The notes under the pieces are model-generated. The model did not search any database, was not told the DNA's origin, and was given only the letters and a program-made list of their open reading frames with translations. A DNA stretch of 64,000 nt, from positions 1-64,000 of the forward strand of contig SKCR01033465.1 of assembly GCA_019454045.1 (NCBI GenBank), written 5' to 3'. Source of the DNA: Zanthoxylum bungeanum. Its lineage: Eukaryota; Streptophyta; Magnoliopsida; Sapindales; Rutaceae. The position numbers were made by a program, and so were the translations under genes. Positions within the stretch are counted from its first letter, which is position 1. The number at the start of each line of letters is the position of its first letter. Below are positions 1 through 11,967 of the stretch, piece by piece.

Positions 1-359
1 CAAACGTATTTGAAGTCCATCTGTCAAAGAGGTTTCAGCGTGGTTTTGGATGTCCGATTGAGGACAATCCCATGAGCATTGCTTTTAAAGGGTCTCTTCC
101 AACGATAAAGTGGCAAAAAGAATTTTGTCTCATTCAGTGCTTGTGCCACCTTTTTAAACTTTGTCGTTCCAGTTATTCCTGAAAAGAAAGAAAGAAAATC
201 AGGAGGTCTCGTATGGTGCTTGACTTTGAATGAGAGCTCCATTCTGTCAAGCTTATGGGCGGTGTTTTTGATTTGTACTCCCCAATACAGTGATGTTTCT
301 CCTGAAGTCATGATATCTTCAATATGGTCAGACATTCGCAATTTTTCCAAATATTTATA
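1..359. other. Unassigned left edge of window
   Basis: No gene is supported here. A minus-strand open frame of 108 codons spans 24-350, but I recognise no domain in it, and its base composition is not clearly coding. It lies to the left of a Copia-type LTR and could be LTR interior or element-internal sequence. Its left part is outside the window, so no boundary can be set. Confidence 0.3.
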
Positions 360-1730
360 ATTAGGTGACTAATCACATTTGTCTATCACTTTGATTTAAT
401 CCAATTAAATCAAGACAAAGTTTAATTAATGGATTAGTTGAATTTCTACCACTTTGATTTAATCCAATTAAATCAAGCCAAATACACATATTATTACATA
501 TTTATAATTACCAAAATATCCTCCAATGGTAGATATATTTATGAAATTATAATAAAGTCCTTTTTTGATTTTGGATTAATCTAATTAATCCAATTGGGTC
601 AAAGTAAATAATTAATGTTATCCAATAACACTTAATTATTTTAGTTGATAATTATAATATCAAATATTATTTATTATCAAAATTTATCGGTTACCCAAGT
701 GCCCAACGAGTACACTTCATATTGTGAGACACTCTAAGTCCATACACGCTCATCATATAAGCCCATCTTATATGTACGCAATCCGGCCATCTCTAAATTC
801 ACAAAGAATACAAATGACCTTTCTGAACTATATAAGTCGAGGTCATCACATATGTTTAACAATCTATCTGTCGTAGGATATTCGAGTTGTGCTTAGGAAA
901 CATATATTACACCGTCAAGTTTCCGAGAAGCATATCTCATGTCGACATGTTCATGATTCTTTACAACTAATCAGAATATCATTTATGATATATGTGATCC
1001 ACCCTAGGTAATCTACTTTGGCCAAAGTCTTAAGAATCAAGACTTACTCACATGGATACCTAAACCCTTTATGGTACACATATGAGCCGATGGATCCTAT
1101 CTTGATACGCACTTGATTAACGACTGCATCGGTCCACACCCAACGAACATCTAACGGTCATATCATGAAAAGTCTCTGATATATATGGCATCAAAGTGTG
1201 GAGGATCACACATAAAATCAATGTTATCCTATAGTTAAAGGATCACATATGCTAATCAACTTGTGGATATTCCTATTGACGGTGGTGTATACTTCCAACT
1301 ATTAGGAATCACATGTGAGTCATTCAGTATTCGCTCCAACGAATACCTACATGTCTATACGAGCTTCTTTTGCTCATGGTACATTGGGTTAAACCATTGG
1401 AACTCCAATTCCAATATACGATATGCGCTAGTCTTTTAGGTTATAAGAATTCGACCGTATTCCAAAATTAAAGACTATGAATATTTACTTTAAGAATAGT
1501 TTATAGTAGTAATATTATCTCAATATTGGACCACCTAGTGTCCAGTATTTCCACAAGACTATTCTAAGGTCGATGTCATTCTCAGCATATTTATATATAT
1601 CAATGTAATATGCATAATGACATTACCATTAATAAGGTTGAAATGAAAATGAGGTTATTTTATTAATAAATAATAAAATATAATGTACAATACATTATTC
1701 GAATTGGCGCTCTAAGCACCAACTTCAACA
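360..1730 (-). mobile_element. Copia-type LTR, partial, minus orientation
   Basis: The right end, 'GGCGCTCTAAGCACCAACTT' followed by CAACA, matches the terminus of the LTRs of Copia element C at 55400 and 63817. The stretch 690-1480 aligns by eye with 54440-55150: 'caacgagta', the direct-repeat blocks around 'ttgatacgcacttg', and 'ggtgtatacttcc'. It is a diverged copy in the same orientation. After 1730 the sequence becomes D-family LTR with no polypurine tract, so 1730 is the outer 5' edge of a minus-strand element or of a solo LTR. The left boundary is not resolved. Confidence 0.6.
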
Positions 1731-2425
1731 GTCGGTGACCACTACACTATTGGGCTCGCAGCCCGTAGAGAGTACGAATAATCCCGCGGGGGACTAACCA
1801 GAGAATAATGGAGTCGCCATTCGGTATGGGACACCGAGAATGATTTAAGACTGCACTACACACTTCTCGCAAGGTCCAACTTTAAATCCATTTGGGTTAA
1901 GAATGGTCTCTTACTGATGTCAGTATAATATTTATACTTAAATGAGGTATCTTCATATCTTATAATAAATTCACATGCAATACAATTTATAAAACACACA
2001 TCATAGCGCAAACACGATGAAGTAAAATGCGATAACTAAATAAAATTTAAGTGTGCAAATAATAATTACAATAATAATAAAAAAAATAAATGAAACATGT
2101 CTCCAGTGGGCTGGCCTCGGAGAGGCCTGGCCGGACATGGTCTATAGTCGGCCGGATGTGTCCTAAGGTCGACAGGATATAGTTGTTCATCCCCGACCGG
2201 ACTTGAATTAAGTTCGGCCGGACATTCTGCGCAGTCTCGAAATGTAGAAATATATATATGTAATAACGGATACATTAAACATGCATTTTGGATGTCACAA
2301 TGATGAAATGGTCATCTCTCAGTGGTACGTGGAATTGTATCCTGAGTGTGAATCATATTACCATCCATTCGGAATCGGATATGAAACTTACATCCGGGTT
2401 TCCCTCTTATATACCACATGGATCA

Positions 2426-4318
2426 TGTTGGACAATTATGACCCATAGCATCACTATTTGTAAAAGACATGGTATTTTTGTACAAATTAACTATATGACA
2501 AAGGAAATTTCTCTTTTATCATTTTGTAATTAGATTGCTTGGATATATAAATGATAAAAGTCCATATGGTTAAACCGGAATAATAAGATATGAGACAGTA
2601 TTAATCCGCGAACGGTTTAATCATTAATATCCCTAGTCGTAGTATTATCGAGACTGGACATCGATAATGCGGAATAGGCTAGTATTCCACTTGTGCGCGT
2701 TATGGAAGCTTAACGTCATAGTTCTCATATATTTAAGTATTGGATACTTATGCAAGTGTGATAGAAGGTTCTGTTAGCCGTTGGACCGGAACAGCTTCGC
2801 TCTGGATAGACCTATCGGAGTCCCATTAGTATTATAACTATGTGTCTATGGGAATCCGAATCAGGGTAGATGTATGTGGTCTTTAACCTGAGACTTGCAT
2901 CGCTAATACTTGCGACAATCAGTATACTTTGGTTTTGGTCGTCCGGAACTTTAACAGATTCTGTGTATACCTCTTCTGGGTTTACTGAGAATCGTAGTGT
3001 ATTGGTGTGATGTCCAGATGGGAGTATCACTTCAGTCATATGGAGATGATGATCACGCAGGATACAAAACTAGTACTCTTAAATGCTGCAGTTATCGGGA
3101 TAGTATGACTAGGTCATGATAATCTGATTACAGATACTATATGCTATTAATCCGATATATGCTTCGTACTGGCAGACACAATTCCAGCCCTAAGCCTAGC
3201 ATGTGACATATGATACTGGATCGTATTACGCAATACTTAGTATACTACGCCTGATACAGATTATATATTCTTCGTTGAATATTTCTTGAGAATTGGGTAG
3301 GCACAGTGTTTTGCTAGAAACCAATCATGTCTTGTAAATCGGTGAGAACGTGGTACGGGGTACGCACGTGTCGGATAGTCCGACAACTTTATTACTGCCA
3401 ATATATCCATGGATCTCTTGGGTCGCTTCCCAAAGATTCACAATGACATTTGACTCGAACAGAATTAATCTGAGATTAATTATGAGAGAGAAAATTAATC
3501 TGGGATTAATTTTCGTAAAAATTATCTGGGATTAAATTCGTCTATAAGAGAAAACGCGATAAATTTGGAATTAATCGATTAAATAAATTTAATAGTTAAA
3601 TTGAATTTTCTATTTAATTTATTTATTTGGGCTAAAATATATATTGGATATATTAATTGAAATTGGATTTCAATGCGGAATTAAAATTGGATTTTAATTC
3701 TGGCGAACGAATTAATTTGGAATTAATTCGTAAGCGATTTTCATAATAATTTTGCTAGGCATTATTATTTAATTAAATTGGATTTAATTACGTCGCGACC
3801 GAAAATTCATTTAATCGGATTAAATAAACCCGGGGCCAAAGTCGTGTTATGTGAGCCAACTTAAATTTAGAATTTAAGTGGGTGGGACCTACAACTCACA
3901 TCACTTGTCAAATTTTGATGGTGGTAGTTGGCAAAAGTAATTGGATTTTTTAATGCACACAACAACCCACTTTTCACCTACCTTATTTTTGTTTTTGGAA
4001 AACATATACACAACTTGGTTTTTGAAAACATAAGACAACACAACTTCTCTCTTCTCTTACACATTGTCGTGAACCTTCTCTTCTCCATTGGAATTTTATT
4101 GCAAAATTCAAGCAAGCTAGCACTTAAAGGAGTTGAATGAGGTGTTAGGGAAACTCACCCATGAGTTTAGAATTCAATTTAAAGCTTGGATCTTCCATCA
4201 TCCAAAGAAAGTTTTGAACTTCTCTACCGATCAATGTAAGTTATTCCGCAAACTTTACTTGATAAATTCACACACAAATCATTGTTTAGAGACCTTGGGC
4301 ATGTGTAGGACACTAACA
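2426..4318 (+). repeat. 5' LTR of Copia A
   Basis: It begins TGTTGGACAATTATGACC and ends GGACACTAACA. It aligns along its whole length with 8958-10848, with scattered substitutions and small indels. The section 3460-3830 is packed with short hyphenated palindromes such as ATTAATC-TGG-GATTAAT. Open frames inside (for example 3928-4140) recur in the other LTR but look non-coding. Confidence 0.93.
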
Positions 4319-4319
4319 A

Positions 4320-4332
4320 TGGTATCAGAGCC
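4320..4332 (+). promoter_or_regulatory. Primer-binding site of Copia A (initiator Met tRNA)
   Basis: TGGTATCAGAGCC lies one base after the LTR end. This is the standard plant Copia primer site complementary to the 3' end of initiator methionine tRNA. It fixes both orientation and LTR boundary. Confidence 0.93.
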
Positions 4333-5970
4333 AATCTAAACTTGATTTGAATTTTAGGGTTCTTAACTTTATTTGGTGATTTTGTGCATGGAGCATGTAA
4401 ATTCGAAATTGGTTGTTTGGTTGTGGTTAGATGATGATAATTGGATTTTTGCATCATTGGATTTGAGAAAATTGATTGGATCAAACGTTTCCCCAAATCC
4501 ATGACATGGCTGAATATGAACCCTAATTTACTCATGGTGATTTTTTGAAATTTGACAATTGGATATGTTAAATGCATGAAATAAATATTGATTGTTGATT
4601 TAATTGGATTGAAATCAAAATTAGGTGTTATTTCTTGCAATTGCCGTGAGTTGAAGCATGTTGTAGAATTGATTTTGCTTCAATTTATGTTGGACATGAA
4701 TTTGAAAATTGAGCATGATTAATTGGATTAATTAGTGTTTTGCAAACATTAGATTAATTGATTAATTATGTTAATTACACTTTAATTAGATTAATATGAT
4801 ATTTAGAATAATGTATTAATTTAATTTGTTGTATTTGGGCTAATAGGCTTGGTTGGGCCAAGTATGATTTTGGACAATTGGGTTGGATCCAATTGGCCTA
4901 AAACCATTTTCATAAAGTCCAAATATAACTATTGGCCCTTTAAAAATTTAATTAGGCCTGATGGGCCTAAATTGATTTTGGCAAATGGTGATTCCTAATT
5001 GGGCCTTGGCATTTTGGGTTGGATCAATAATGGCCAAAGCACATGCCTAAAGAATTAATTGAAAGCCCATTGGACTTTAATTGAATTAGCATTGGATGCT
5101 AATTGGGTCTTTGAGACCCAATTGGATTGGATTGGAATCCCAAGTCTAAAAGGCATTATTATAAGTGTAATTGTTTAATTTGAAATTAAACATGAATTAG
5201 TATTGGATACAATTGAATTGGATTTAAAATTGTAGTTCGATATAATTCAAGAATACGTACTTTGAGTATTTATTCTTAAACGAGTTGGACTCGCGCAAAT
5301 CAAATCGTTGTATGAACATTTGATGGTCATTAATTAAAGATTAATTAATTGATTAGATTGATTGAACGTCATGCTTTGTGTGAATACTTGGATGTATTTA
5401 TATGAATAATGTATATCAGATGGATATTAGTGGGTGGGGGCAATTTTGGAAATTGTTGTAAGTATTGTACTTATTTGAAATTGGACCCGCGTGTCAGCCT
5501 TTCACCTCATATTCTCTTTGTATTTTCTTCTCTCACCAATTCCCCTCATGTAAATGAGGTTTCTTTATGTATTATGTAATTGGGTAGAAGAATGTAAAGT
5601 GCTAGCGGGAGAGAAGAAAGAGAGAGATTTGTTCTATGAACAAATTAGATTATATATCCATCTGCATATCATTATTAATTTATCGCGCCTTATTATGCTT
5701 TTAGAATGCATGTTTAAGGGTGTATGTTGAGACCTAATCAAAGATAATAAATTGGTTGCCAATTTATGAAAAACCATCACTTTAATATTAAGTATTTTCC
5801 CTCTATTGAGTGGTTCTCTCTCAAGATCCAAGATTGACTTTGATTTGTTGGCCAAAGTCAAGATCATTGTCCATCACGGATGTGTTTGAACCATGAAATA
5901 TTTGTTATACATCGCATGTCTTGGGTAGTTGTGACTTGTTGACCAAAGTCAAGGTCACTTATGTACATCG
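4333..5970 (+). other. Non-coding leader of Copia A; gag not found
   Basis: This AT-rich leader is related to the leader of B1. It holds runs of hyphenated palindromes (5084-5104 and 5101-5123, both with 9-bp arms) and two copies of a TTG(G/A)CCAAAGTCAAG motif (about 5848 and 5939). The position where a Copia gag should lie is occupied by leader sequence. The coding part starts abruptly at about 5971, close to what looks like the remnant after a gag zinc knuckle. I infer a gag deletion. Confidence 0.6.
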
Positions 5971-7330
5971 ATGTGTGACTGTCGTGATTACAAGGCATAC
6001 ATGAAGGAAGTGAAGGCGGGCAAGGCTCCGGCTTCAGGTATATTTTTTATAAACATGTCCACTGCTGGTTTTAAAAAATGGATTTTTGATTCTGGATGTG
6101 GTACTCACATATGTACTGATGTGCAGGATCTTCTGATTAGCATGAGACTGGCTTCAGGAAAGATCAACCTGCGAGTCGGAAATGGGACGAGAGTTGTTGT
6201 TTTGGCCGTAGGGACCTATATTTTGAATCTGCCCTATGGGCATGTAATTACATTAGGTGACTGTTATTTTGTACCTAGTTTGACTAGAAACATCATCTCT
6301 GTATCTTGTTTAACCCGATGCGGGTATACCTTTGTATTCCGGAACACTAGGTGTTTTGTATATAAAGATGATATTTTAAAATGTACAGCAGATGTTAATA
6401 ATAGTCTTTATATTTTGAATTTAAATGAATTTCAAACATATTACATGACAAGCAAAAGTCTCAAATTGAGTAAAACATATGAAACTTATCTGTGGCATTG
6501 TCGTCTGTGACACATTAATAAGACTCATACATCCACACTTTCAAAGAGTGGATACTTGGAAGGATTTGATCATAATTCATATGACGTCTGCGAATCTTGT
6601 TTATTAGGCAAGATACCTAAAATGCCTTTTAGCGGTAAAGGTGTGCGTGCCACCGAGCTGTTAGCCCTCGTTTATAGTGACGTATGTGGGCCCATGTCTA
6701 GCCAAACTATAGGTGGATATGAATACTTCGTAACCTTTATGGATGATGCATCGCGTTATGGTTATGTGTATCTTATGAGACACAAGTCGGAAACTTTTGA
6801 GAAATTCAAAGAGTTTCGACACGAAGTAGAAAAACAGACCAACAAAAGTATTAAAACATTACGGTTGGACCGTGGTGGAGAATACATAAGCAATGAGTTT
6901 CAAGATTACTTGAAAGAGTATGGTATTATTTCACAGTGGACTCCTCCCGGAACACCTCAATTGAACGATGTGTCTGAACGGAGAAACTGAACTTTGTTAG
7001 ACATGGTAAGGTCTATGATGAGTCGCACTGAGCTACCAATTTCCTTCTGGGGATACGCATTGAACAGTGCAATACTTATTTTAAATAAGGTTCCGTCAAA
7101 GTCTGTTGGACAGACTCCATATGAAATATGGACAGGAAAGAAACCGGGTTTCTCATTCCTGAAGATTTGGGGATGTTAGGCATATGTAAAACGTTTGGAT
7201 GGTACCAAACTAGAACCCAAATCGGATAAGTGCCTATTTGTAGGTTATCCTAGGGAAACCAAAAGATATTACTTCTACAACCCATAAGAGAACAAGATAT
7301 GTGTTGCTCTTCATGCAATTTTCATCGAAA
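5971..7330 (+). pseudogene. Copia A protease, pre-integrase and integrase
   Basis: One reading frame runs through this stretch and is broken by nonsense codons at 6508 (TGA), 6988 (TGA), 7177 (TAG) and 7285 (TAA), with no frameshift seen to about 7330. The aspartic protease site DSG occurs in 'WIFDSGCGTHIC'. The GAG-pre-integrase zinc-binding residues follow (LWHC...CESC). The integrase core has its three acidic positions in 'YSDVCGPM', 'LDRGGEY' and 'SERRN'; neighbours such as ND in place of the usual NG show decay. The product would act in the virus-like particle and nucleus, cutting polyprotein and inserting cDNA, but this copy cannot make it. Confidence 0.88.
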
Positions 7331-7559
7331 AGGAATTCATAGATGCAGTGATAAGTGAGAGGAAAGTAGAACTCGATGAAAATCGGAGTGATACTGTTTC
7401 TGGCACCGACCCCTCACGAAACACCAACAGTCCATAGGGATGAGACTGTTCCATAATTTCTAACAAAAAGAATCGCGTAGGTCGGAGAGAGTCAAAAAAC
7501 AACTTGAGAGGTATGGGTTTCTGATCTCACCTCATGTAGACAATAATCTTATCGAGGAA

Positions 7560-8890
7560 GATGAACTGGCTACGTATGAGGAAGCGATACAAGGTATCGA
7601 CTCCGCTTTATGGCAAGAGGCCATGAAGTCCGAAATGGATTCCATGTATACCAACCAAGTTTGGACACTGGTTGATGTACCAGAAGGCATTGTGTCTATT
7701 GGTAGTAAATGGGTCTTCAAGAGGAAGATTGACATGGATGGCAACATACAAACGTACAAAGCTAGGCTTCTAGCGAAAGGGTATCGTCAACGACATGGTA
7801 TCGATTACGACGAAACCTTTTCACTTGTTTCCATGATTAAATCCATTCGGATAATGCTTGCTATTGCTTGCATATTTCGATTATGAAATATGACAGATGG
7901 ACGTTAATTTAAACCGTTTTCCTTAACGGAAACCTTTTGGAGGATGTTTATATGCAACAGTCTGACGGTTTTGTCGTGCCAAAACATGCAAACAAGGTTT
8001 GCAAGTTAAATCGATCCATTATGGATTGAAGCAAGCATCGCGTTCTTGGAACCCAACATTTGATGAGATCATAAAAGAATATGGTTTCATTCAAAACGAA
8101 GATGATTCTTGTGTATATAAGAAGGTTAGTGGGAGCGCACTAACTTTCATTGTCCTATATGTTGATGATGTATGCTTATTAGCAATGACATTCTCATGCT
8201 ACAATCGGTGAAAGCTTGGCTTTCATTAAAATTCTCCATGAAAAACTTGGGAGATGCGACCTTTATTCTATGAATAAGGATCTACTGGGATAGATCTAAA
8301 AGTTATTGGCACTCTCCGAGAACTCGTACATTCAAAAACATGTATGCGACCTAGTGTCTCATATGTTTGAGCATGTGCAGTCACTATCAGGCCGATCCAG
8401 GTGATGGTCACTGGATTGATGTTAAGAACATCATTGAGTATCTTAGACTAACTAAGGATGTTTCTTAGTATATGGGGAAGGAAAACTTGAGATGACTGGG
8501 TTTCACCGATGCAAGTTTCCAAACCGATAAAGACGACTGTAAGTCACAATTTAGGTACATATTTTGTTTGAATAACGGAACAGTGAGCTGAAAATCTTCC
8601 AAGCAAGATACTGTTACCGATTCAACAACGGAAGCGGAATATATTGATGCGGCTGAGGCGCAACAAAAGAAGCATTTTGGATCTATAAATTCCTAATTGG
8701 ATTAGGAGTAGTTCTGTTAGCAGTCTACAACACAGGCTAAGGAACCACGGTTTCATCAATGATCCAAGTATGTACTTCGATGGTTTCATCTGATCCGTGA
8801 GATCACACATCGTGGCGATGTGAAGATCGAAAAGATCGTTTCAGATGATAACCTTGCTGATCTGTTGACGAAAGCTATATCTTAGCAAAA
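7560..8890 (+). pseudogene. Copia A reverse transcriptase and RNase H remnant
   Basis: The N-terminal reverse transcriptase is open at 7623-7886 ('GSKWVFKRK', 'YKARLLAKGY', 'DYDETFS'). After frameshifts, the palm follows at 7999-8211 with 'YGLKQASRSW' and the catalytic YVDD at 8158-8169. RNase H pieces follow: a TDAS-like segment near 8500, 'TTEAEY' near 8625-8645, and a C-terminal 'LLTK' near 8865. At least three frame changes and several stops separate these pieces, so no functional product is possible. Confidence 0.85.
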
Positions 8891-8942
8891 GTTTGAGCGA
8901 TAAGTACATAGTTCAGGTGTTGGACACTTGAGTGATTGGCTA

Positions 8943-8957
8943 TAGGACGAGGGAGAT
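8943..8957 (+). promoter_or_regulatory. Polypurine tract of Copia A
   Basis: The purine-rich GGACGAGGGAGAT lies immediately before the 3' LTR start. This is the expected site for plus-strand DNA priming in reverse transcription. The same GGGAGAT ending is seen in B1 and C. Confidence 0.8.
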
Positions 8958-10848
8958 TGTTGGATAATTATACCCATAGCATCACTATTTGTAAAAGACA
9001 TGGTGTTTTGTACAAATTAACTATGTGACAAAGAAATTACTCTTTTATCATTTTGTAATTGGATTACTTGGATATATAAATGATAAAAGTCCATATGGTT
9101 AAACCGGATTAATAAGATATGAGACAATTAATTGCGAACGATTTAATCATTAAATATCCCTAGTCGTAGTATTATCGAGACTGGACATCGATAATGTGGA
9201 ATAGGCTAGTATTACACTTGTGCGCGTTATGGAAGTTTAACGGCATAGTTCTCATATATTTAAGTATTGGATAATTATGCAAGTGTGATATGAGGTTCTG
9301 TTAGCCGTTGGACCGGGAACAGCTTCGCTCTGGATAGACCCATCGGAGTCCCATTGGTTTTATGACTATGTGTCTATGGGAATCCGAATCAGGGTAGGTG
9401 TATGTGGTCTTTAACCTGAGACTTGTATCGCTAATACTTGCGACAATCAGTATACTTTGTTTTCGGTCGTCCGGAACTTTAACAGGTTCTGTGTACGCCT
9501 CTTCTGGATTTACTGAGAATCGTAGTGTATTGGGTGTGATGTCAAGATGGGAGTATCATTTCAGTCATATGGAGATGATGATCACACATGATACAAAACT
9601 AGTACTCTTAAATGTTGCAGCTATCGGGATAGTATGACTAGGTCATGATTATCCGATTACAGAGACTAGTTGCTAGTGATCCGATATATGCTTCGTACGG
9701 GGCAGACACAATTCCAGCCCTAGGCCTAGCATGTGACATCCGATATTGGATCGTATTACGTAATACTTAGTATACTACGCCTGATACAGATTATATATTC
9801 TTCGTTGAATATTTCTGGAGAATTGGGTAGGCACGGTGCTTTGCTAGAAGCCAACCATGTCTTGTAAATCGATGAGAACGTGGTACGGGGTACGCACGTG
9901 TCGGATAGTCCGACAACCGTATTTACTGCCAACATATCCGGGGATCTCTTGGGTCGCTTCCCAAAGATTCACCAATGACATTTGACTCGAACAGAATTAA
10001 TCTGGGATTAATTATGATAGAGAAAATTAATCTGAGATTAATTGCGGTAAGAATTTATCTGGGATAAATTCGTCTAGAAGAGAAAACGCGATTAATTGGA
10101 TTAATCGATTAAATAAATTTAATAGTTTAAATTGGATTTTTCTATTTAATTATTTATTATTTGGGCTAAAATAATATATTGATATATTAATTGAAATTGG
10201 ATTTCAATGCGGAATTAAAATTGGATTTTAATTCGGGCGAACGAATTAATTTGGATTTAATTCGTAAGCGACTTTCATAATAATTTTGCTAGACATTATT
10301 ATTTAATTAATTGGATTAATTACGTCGCGACCGAAAATTCGTTTAATCGGATTAAATAAACCCGGGGCCAAAGTCGTGTTATGTGAGCCAACTTAAATTT
10401 AGAATTTAATTGGGTGGGACCCACAACTCACATCACTTGTCAAATTTTGATGGTGGTAGTTGGCAAAAGTAATTGGATTCTTTAATGCACACAACAACCC
10501 ACTTTTCACCTACCTTATTTTTGTTTTTGGAAAACATATACACAACTTGGTTTTTGAAAACATAAGACAACACAACTTCTCTCTTCTCTTACACATTGTC
10601 GTGAACCTCTCTTCTCCATTGGAATTTTGTTGCAAAATTCAAGCAAGCTAGCACTTAAAGGAGTTGAATGAGGTGTTAGGGAAACTCACCATGAATTTAG
10701 AATTCAATTTAAAGCTTGGAGCTTCCATCATCCAAAGAAAGTTTTGAACTTCTCTACCGATCAATGTAAGTTATTCCGAAAACTTTACTTGATAAATTCA
10801 CACACAAATCATTATTTAGAGACCTTGGGCATGTGTAGGACACTAACA
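8958..10848 (+). repeat. 3' LTR of Copia A
   Basis: Starts TGTTGGATAATTATACCC and ends GGACACTAACA, followed by the target duplication GATCA. By eye it differs from the 5' LTR by a few percent plus short indels, so the insertion is not recent. Confidence 0.93.
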
Positions 10849-11967
10849 GATCATACGATCGGATATAAAATATGTCCGGCCAGACATAGAGCATATCTGG
10901 ACGAACTTCATTCGCATATCACACAGTAACCACAACATCATGTTATCTTGGACAGTGAAATAAACATATGTGTATGATTAATTAAAACAGAAAAATAAAA
11001 TAATTATACAGGCATAAATTAATGCTAACGAGTAACATAAAAAATAAAAAAATAATAAAAATTGAGCATGCAATTAACTAGATAAAAATAATAAACAATC
11101 CTGATATGTTTATGGGTGGCCGGAGGTGTGTATATGTTCGGCTGGACGTAGTGTACGTCCGACCGGAGATACTATGCCATAAAAACATAATCTCAAATAT
11201 ATCGAAAAGAGGGGGTCATTAGGTCGTGCCTTTTCTATGTAGTTTGGCTCTGAAGACGCTTTTGAACGAGAAGTCACTGTCGGATTCGTACTAGTGAAAG
11301 GAACTCCAAATGTGGGTGTTTGCTTCTCATGCTCTCTCTTTCTCTCGCTTATTATTTTTAGATTCTTAGGATTTTTATTTGGGTCAATCTCTCTAAATTC
11401 TCTCTAAAAGTCCCCCATATGTGAAGAAGGAGGCCTCCTTTATAGTGCAAATGTGAGGCCTTAGAAGGGGATGTGGAAACAAAAATCCCATGCTTCCCTC
11501 ATCTCTATCTGATTTTACTGGATTTCTGGAGATTGTAACGCCCGATGAATGTCCGGCGAACTTGTAAATTGAAATATATGTCTGAACGGACTTATGTCAA
11601 TCTGTGACTTCAGCCATTGGAAATTTATACGTGTGTTGACTAATTAATGCATGTCCATCCGGATGTGTGAATTGAATTACATATCCGACCAGCCATAATC
11701 AGATCATGTGCCTTTGATAACTGACAATTTCCTCATCAATGACATCCATGTTATATCCGGTCGGATTTAGGATTTTCAAAGAATATTCGGCAGGTTGAAC
11801 TAGCTAGAGAAAAGGTAGGTCAGACATAGGTTATATCCGACTGGCTTTTGGTTATGTTCTTGGAGTTCATTTCCTTCATGGTATTCATCCTTAAAATTTT
11901 CTAATTTTCAGAGGGTGTCCCGTAAGAGACTCATCATCGGGTTATGCATAAAAATACAGTGTCTAGA

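Larger units (their letters stand above)
2426..10848 (+). mobile_element. Complete but decayed Copia LTR retrotransposon (element A)
   Basis: Both ends start TGTTGGA and finish ACTAACA, and the element is flanked by a perfect 5-bp duplication GATCA (2421-2425 and 10849-10853). In order it has a 5' LTR of 1893 bp, a primer site for initiator Met tRNA, a long non-coding leader, protease/GAG-pre-integrase/integrase, reverse transcriptase, RNase H, a polypurine tract and a 3' LTR of 1891 bp. The pol order (integrase before reverse transcriptase) defines Copia. It is inserted in D3. Gag is not detectable and pol has stops, so it is not autonomous now. It shares LTR start, leader and pol with element B1, and so belongs to the same lineage. 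Confidence 0.93.
1731..11967 (-). mobile_element. D-family LTR copy D3, minus strand, split by Copia A
   Basis: Outside Copia A (2426-10848), the remaining ~1.8 kb is a diverged reverse-complement copy of the solo LTRs D1 and D2. The block at 1752-1935 ('gtcgccattcgg', 'gatttaag') matches the conserved D 3' end. The block at 2318-2420 matches the conserved ~100-bp D core, on the reverse strand, around 38310-38425 and 50100-50200. The right end, 'GAGACTCATCATCGGGTT' plus about 25 bases, matches the D 5' terminus. The left ~15-20 bp are missing where the Copia LTR ends at 1730. No coding capacity is seen. It is probably a solo LTR, older than A. Confidence 0.6.
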
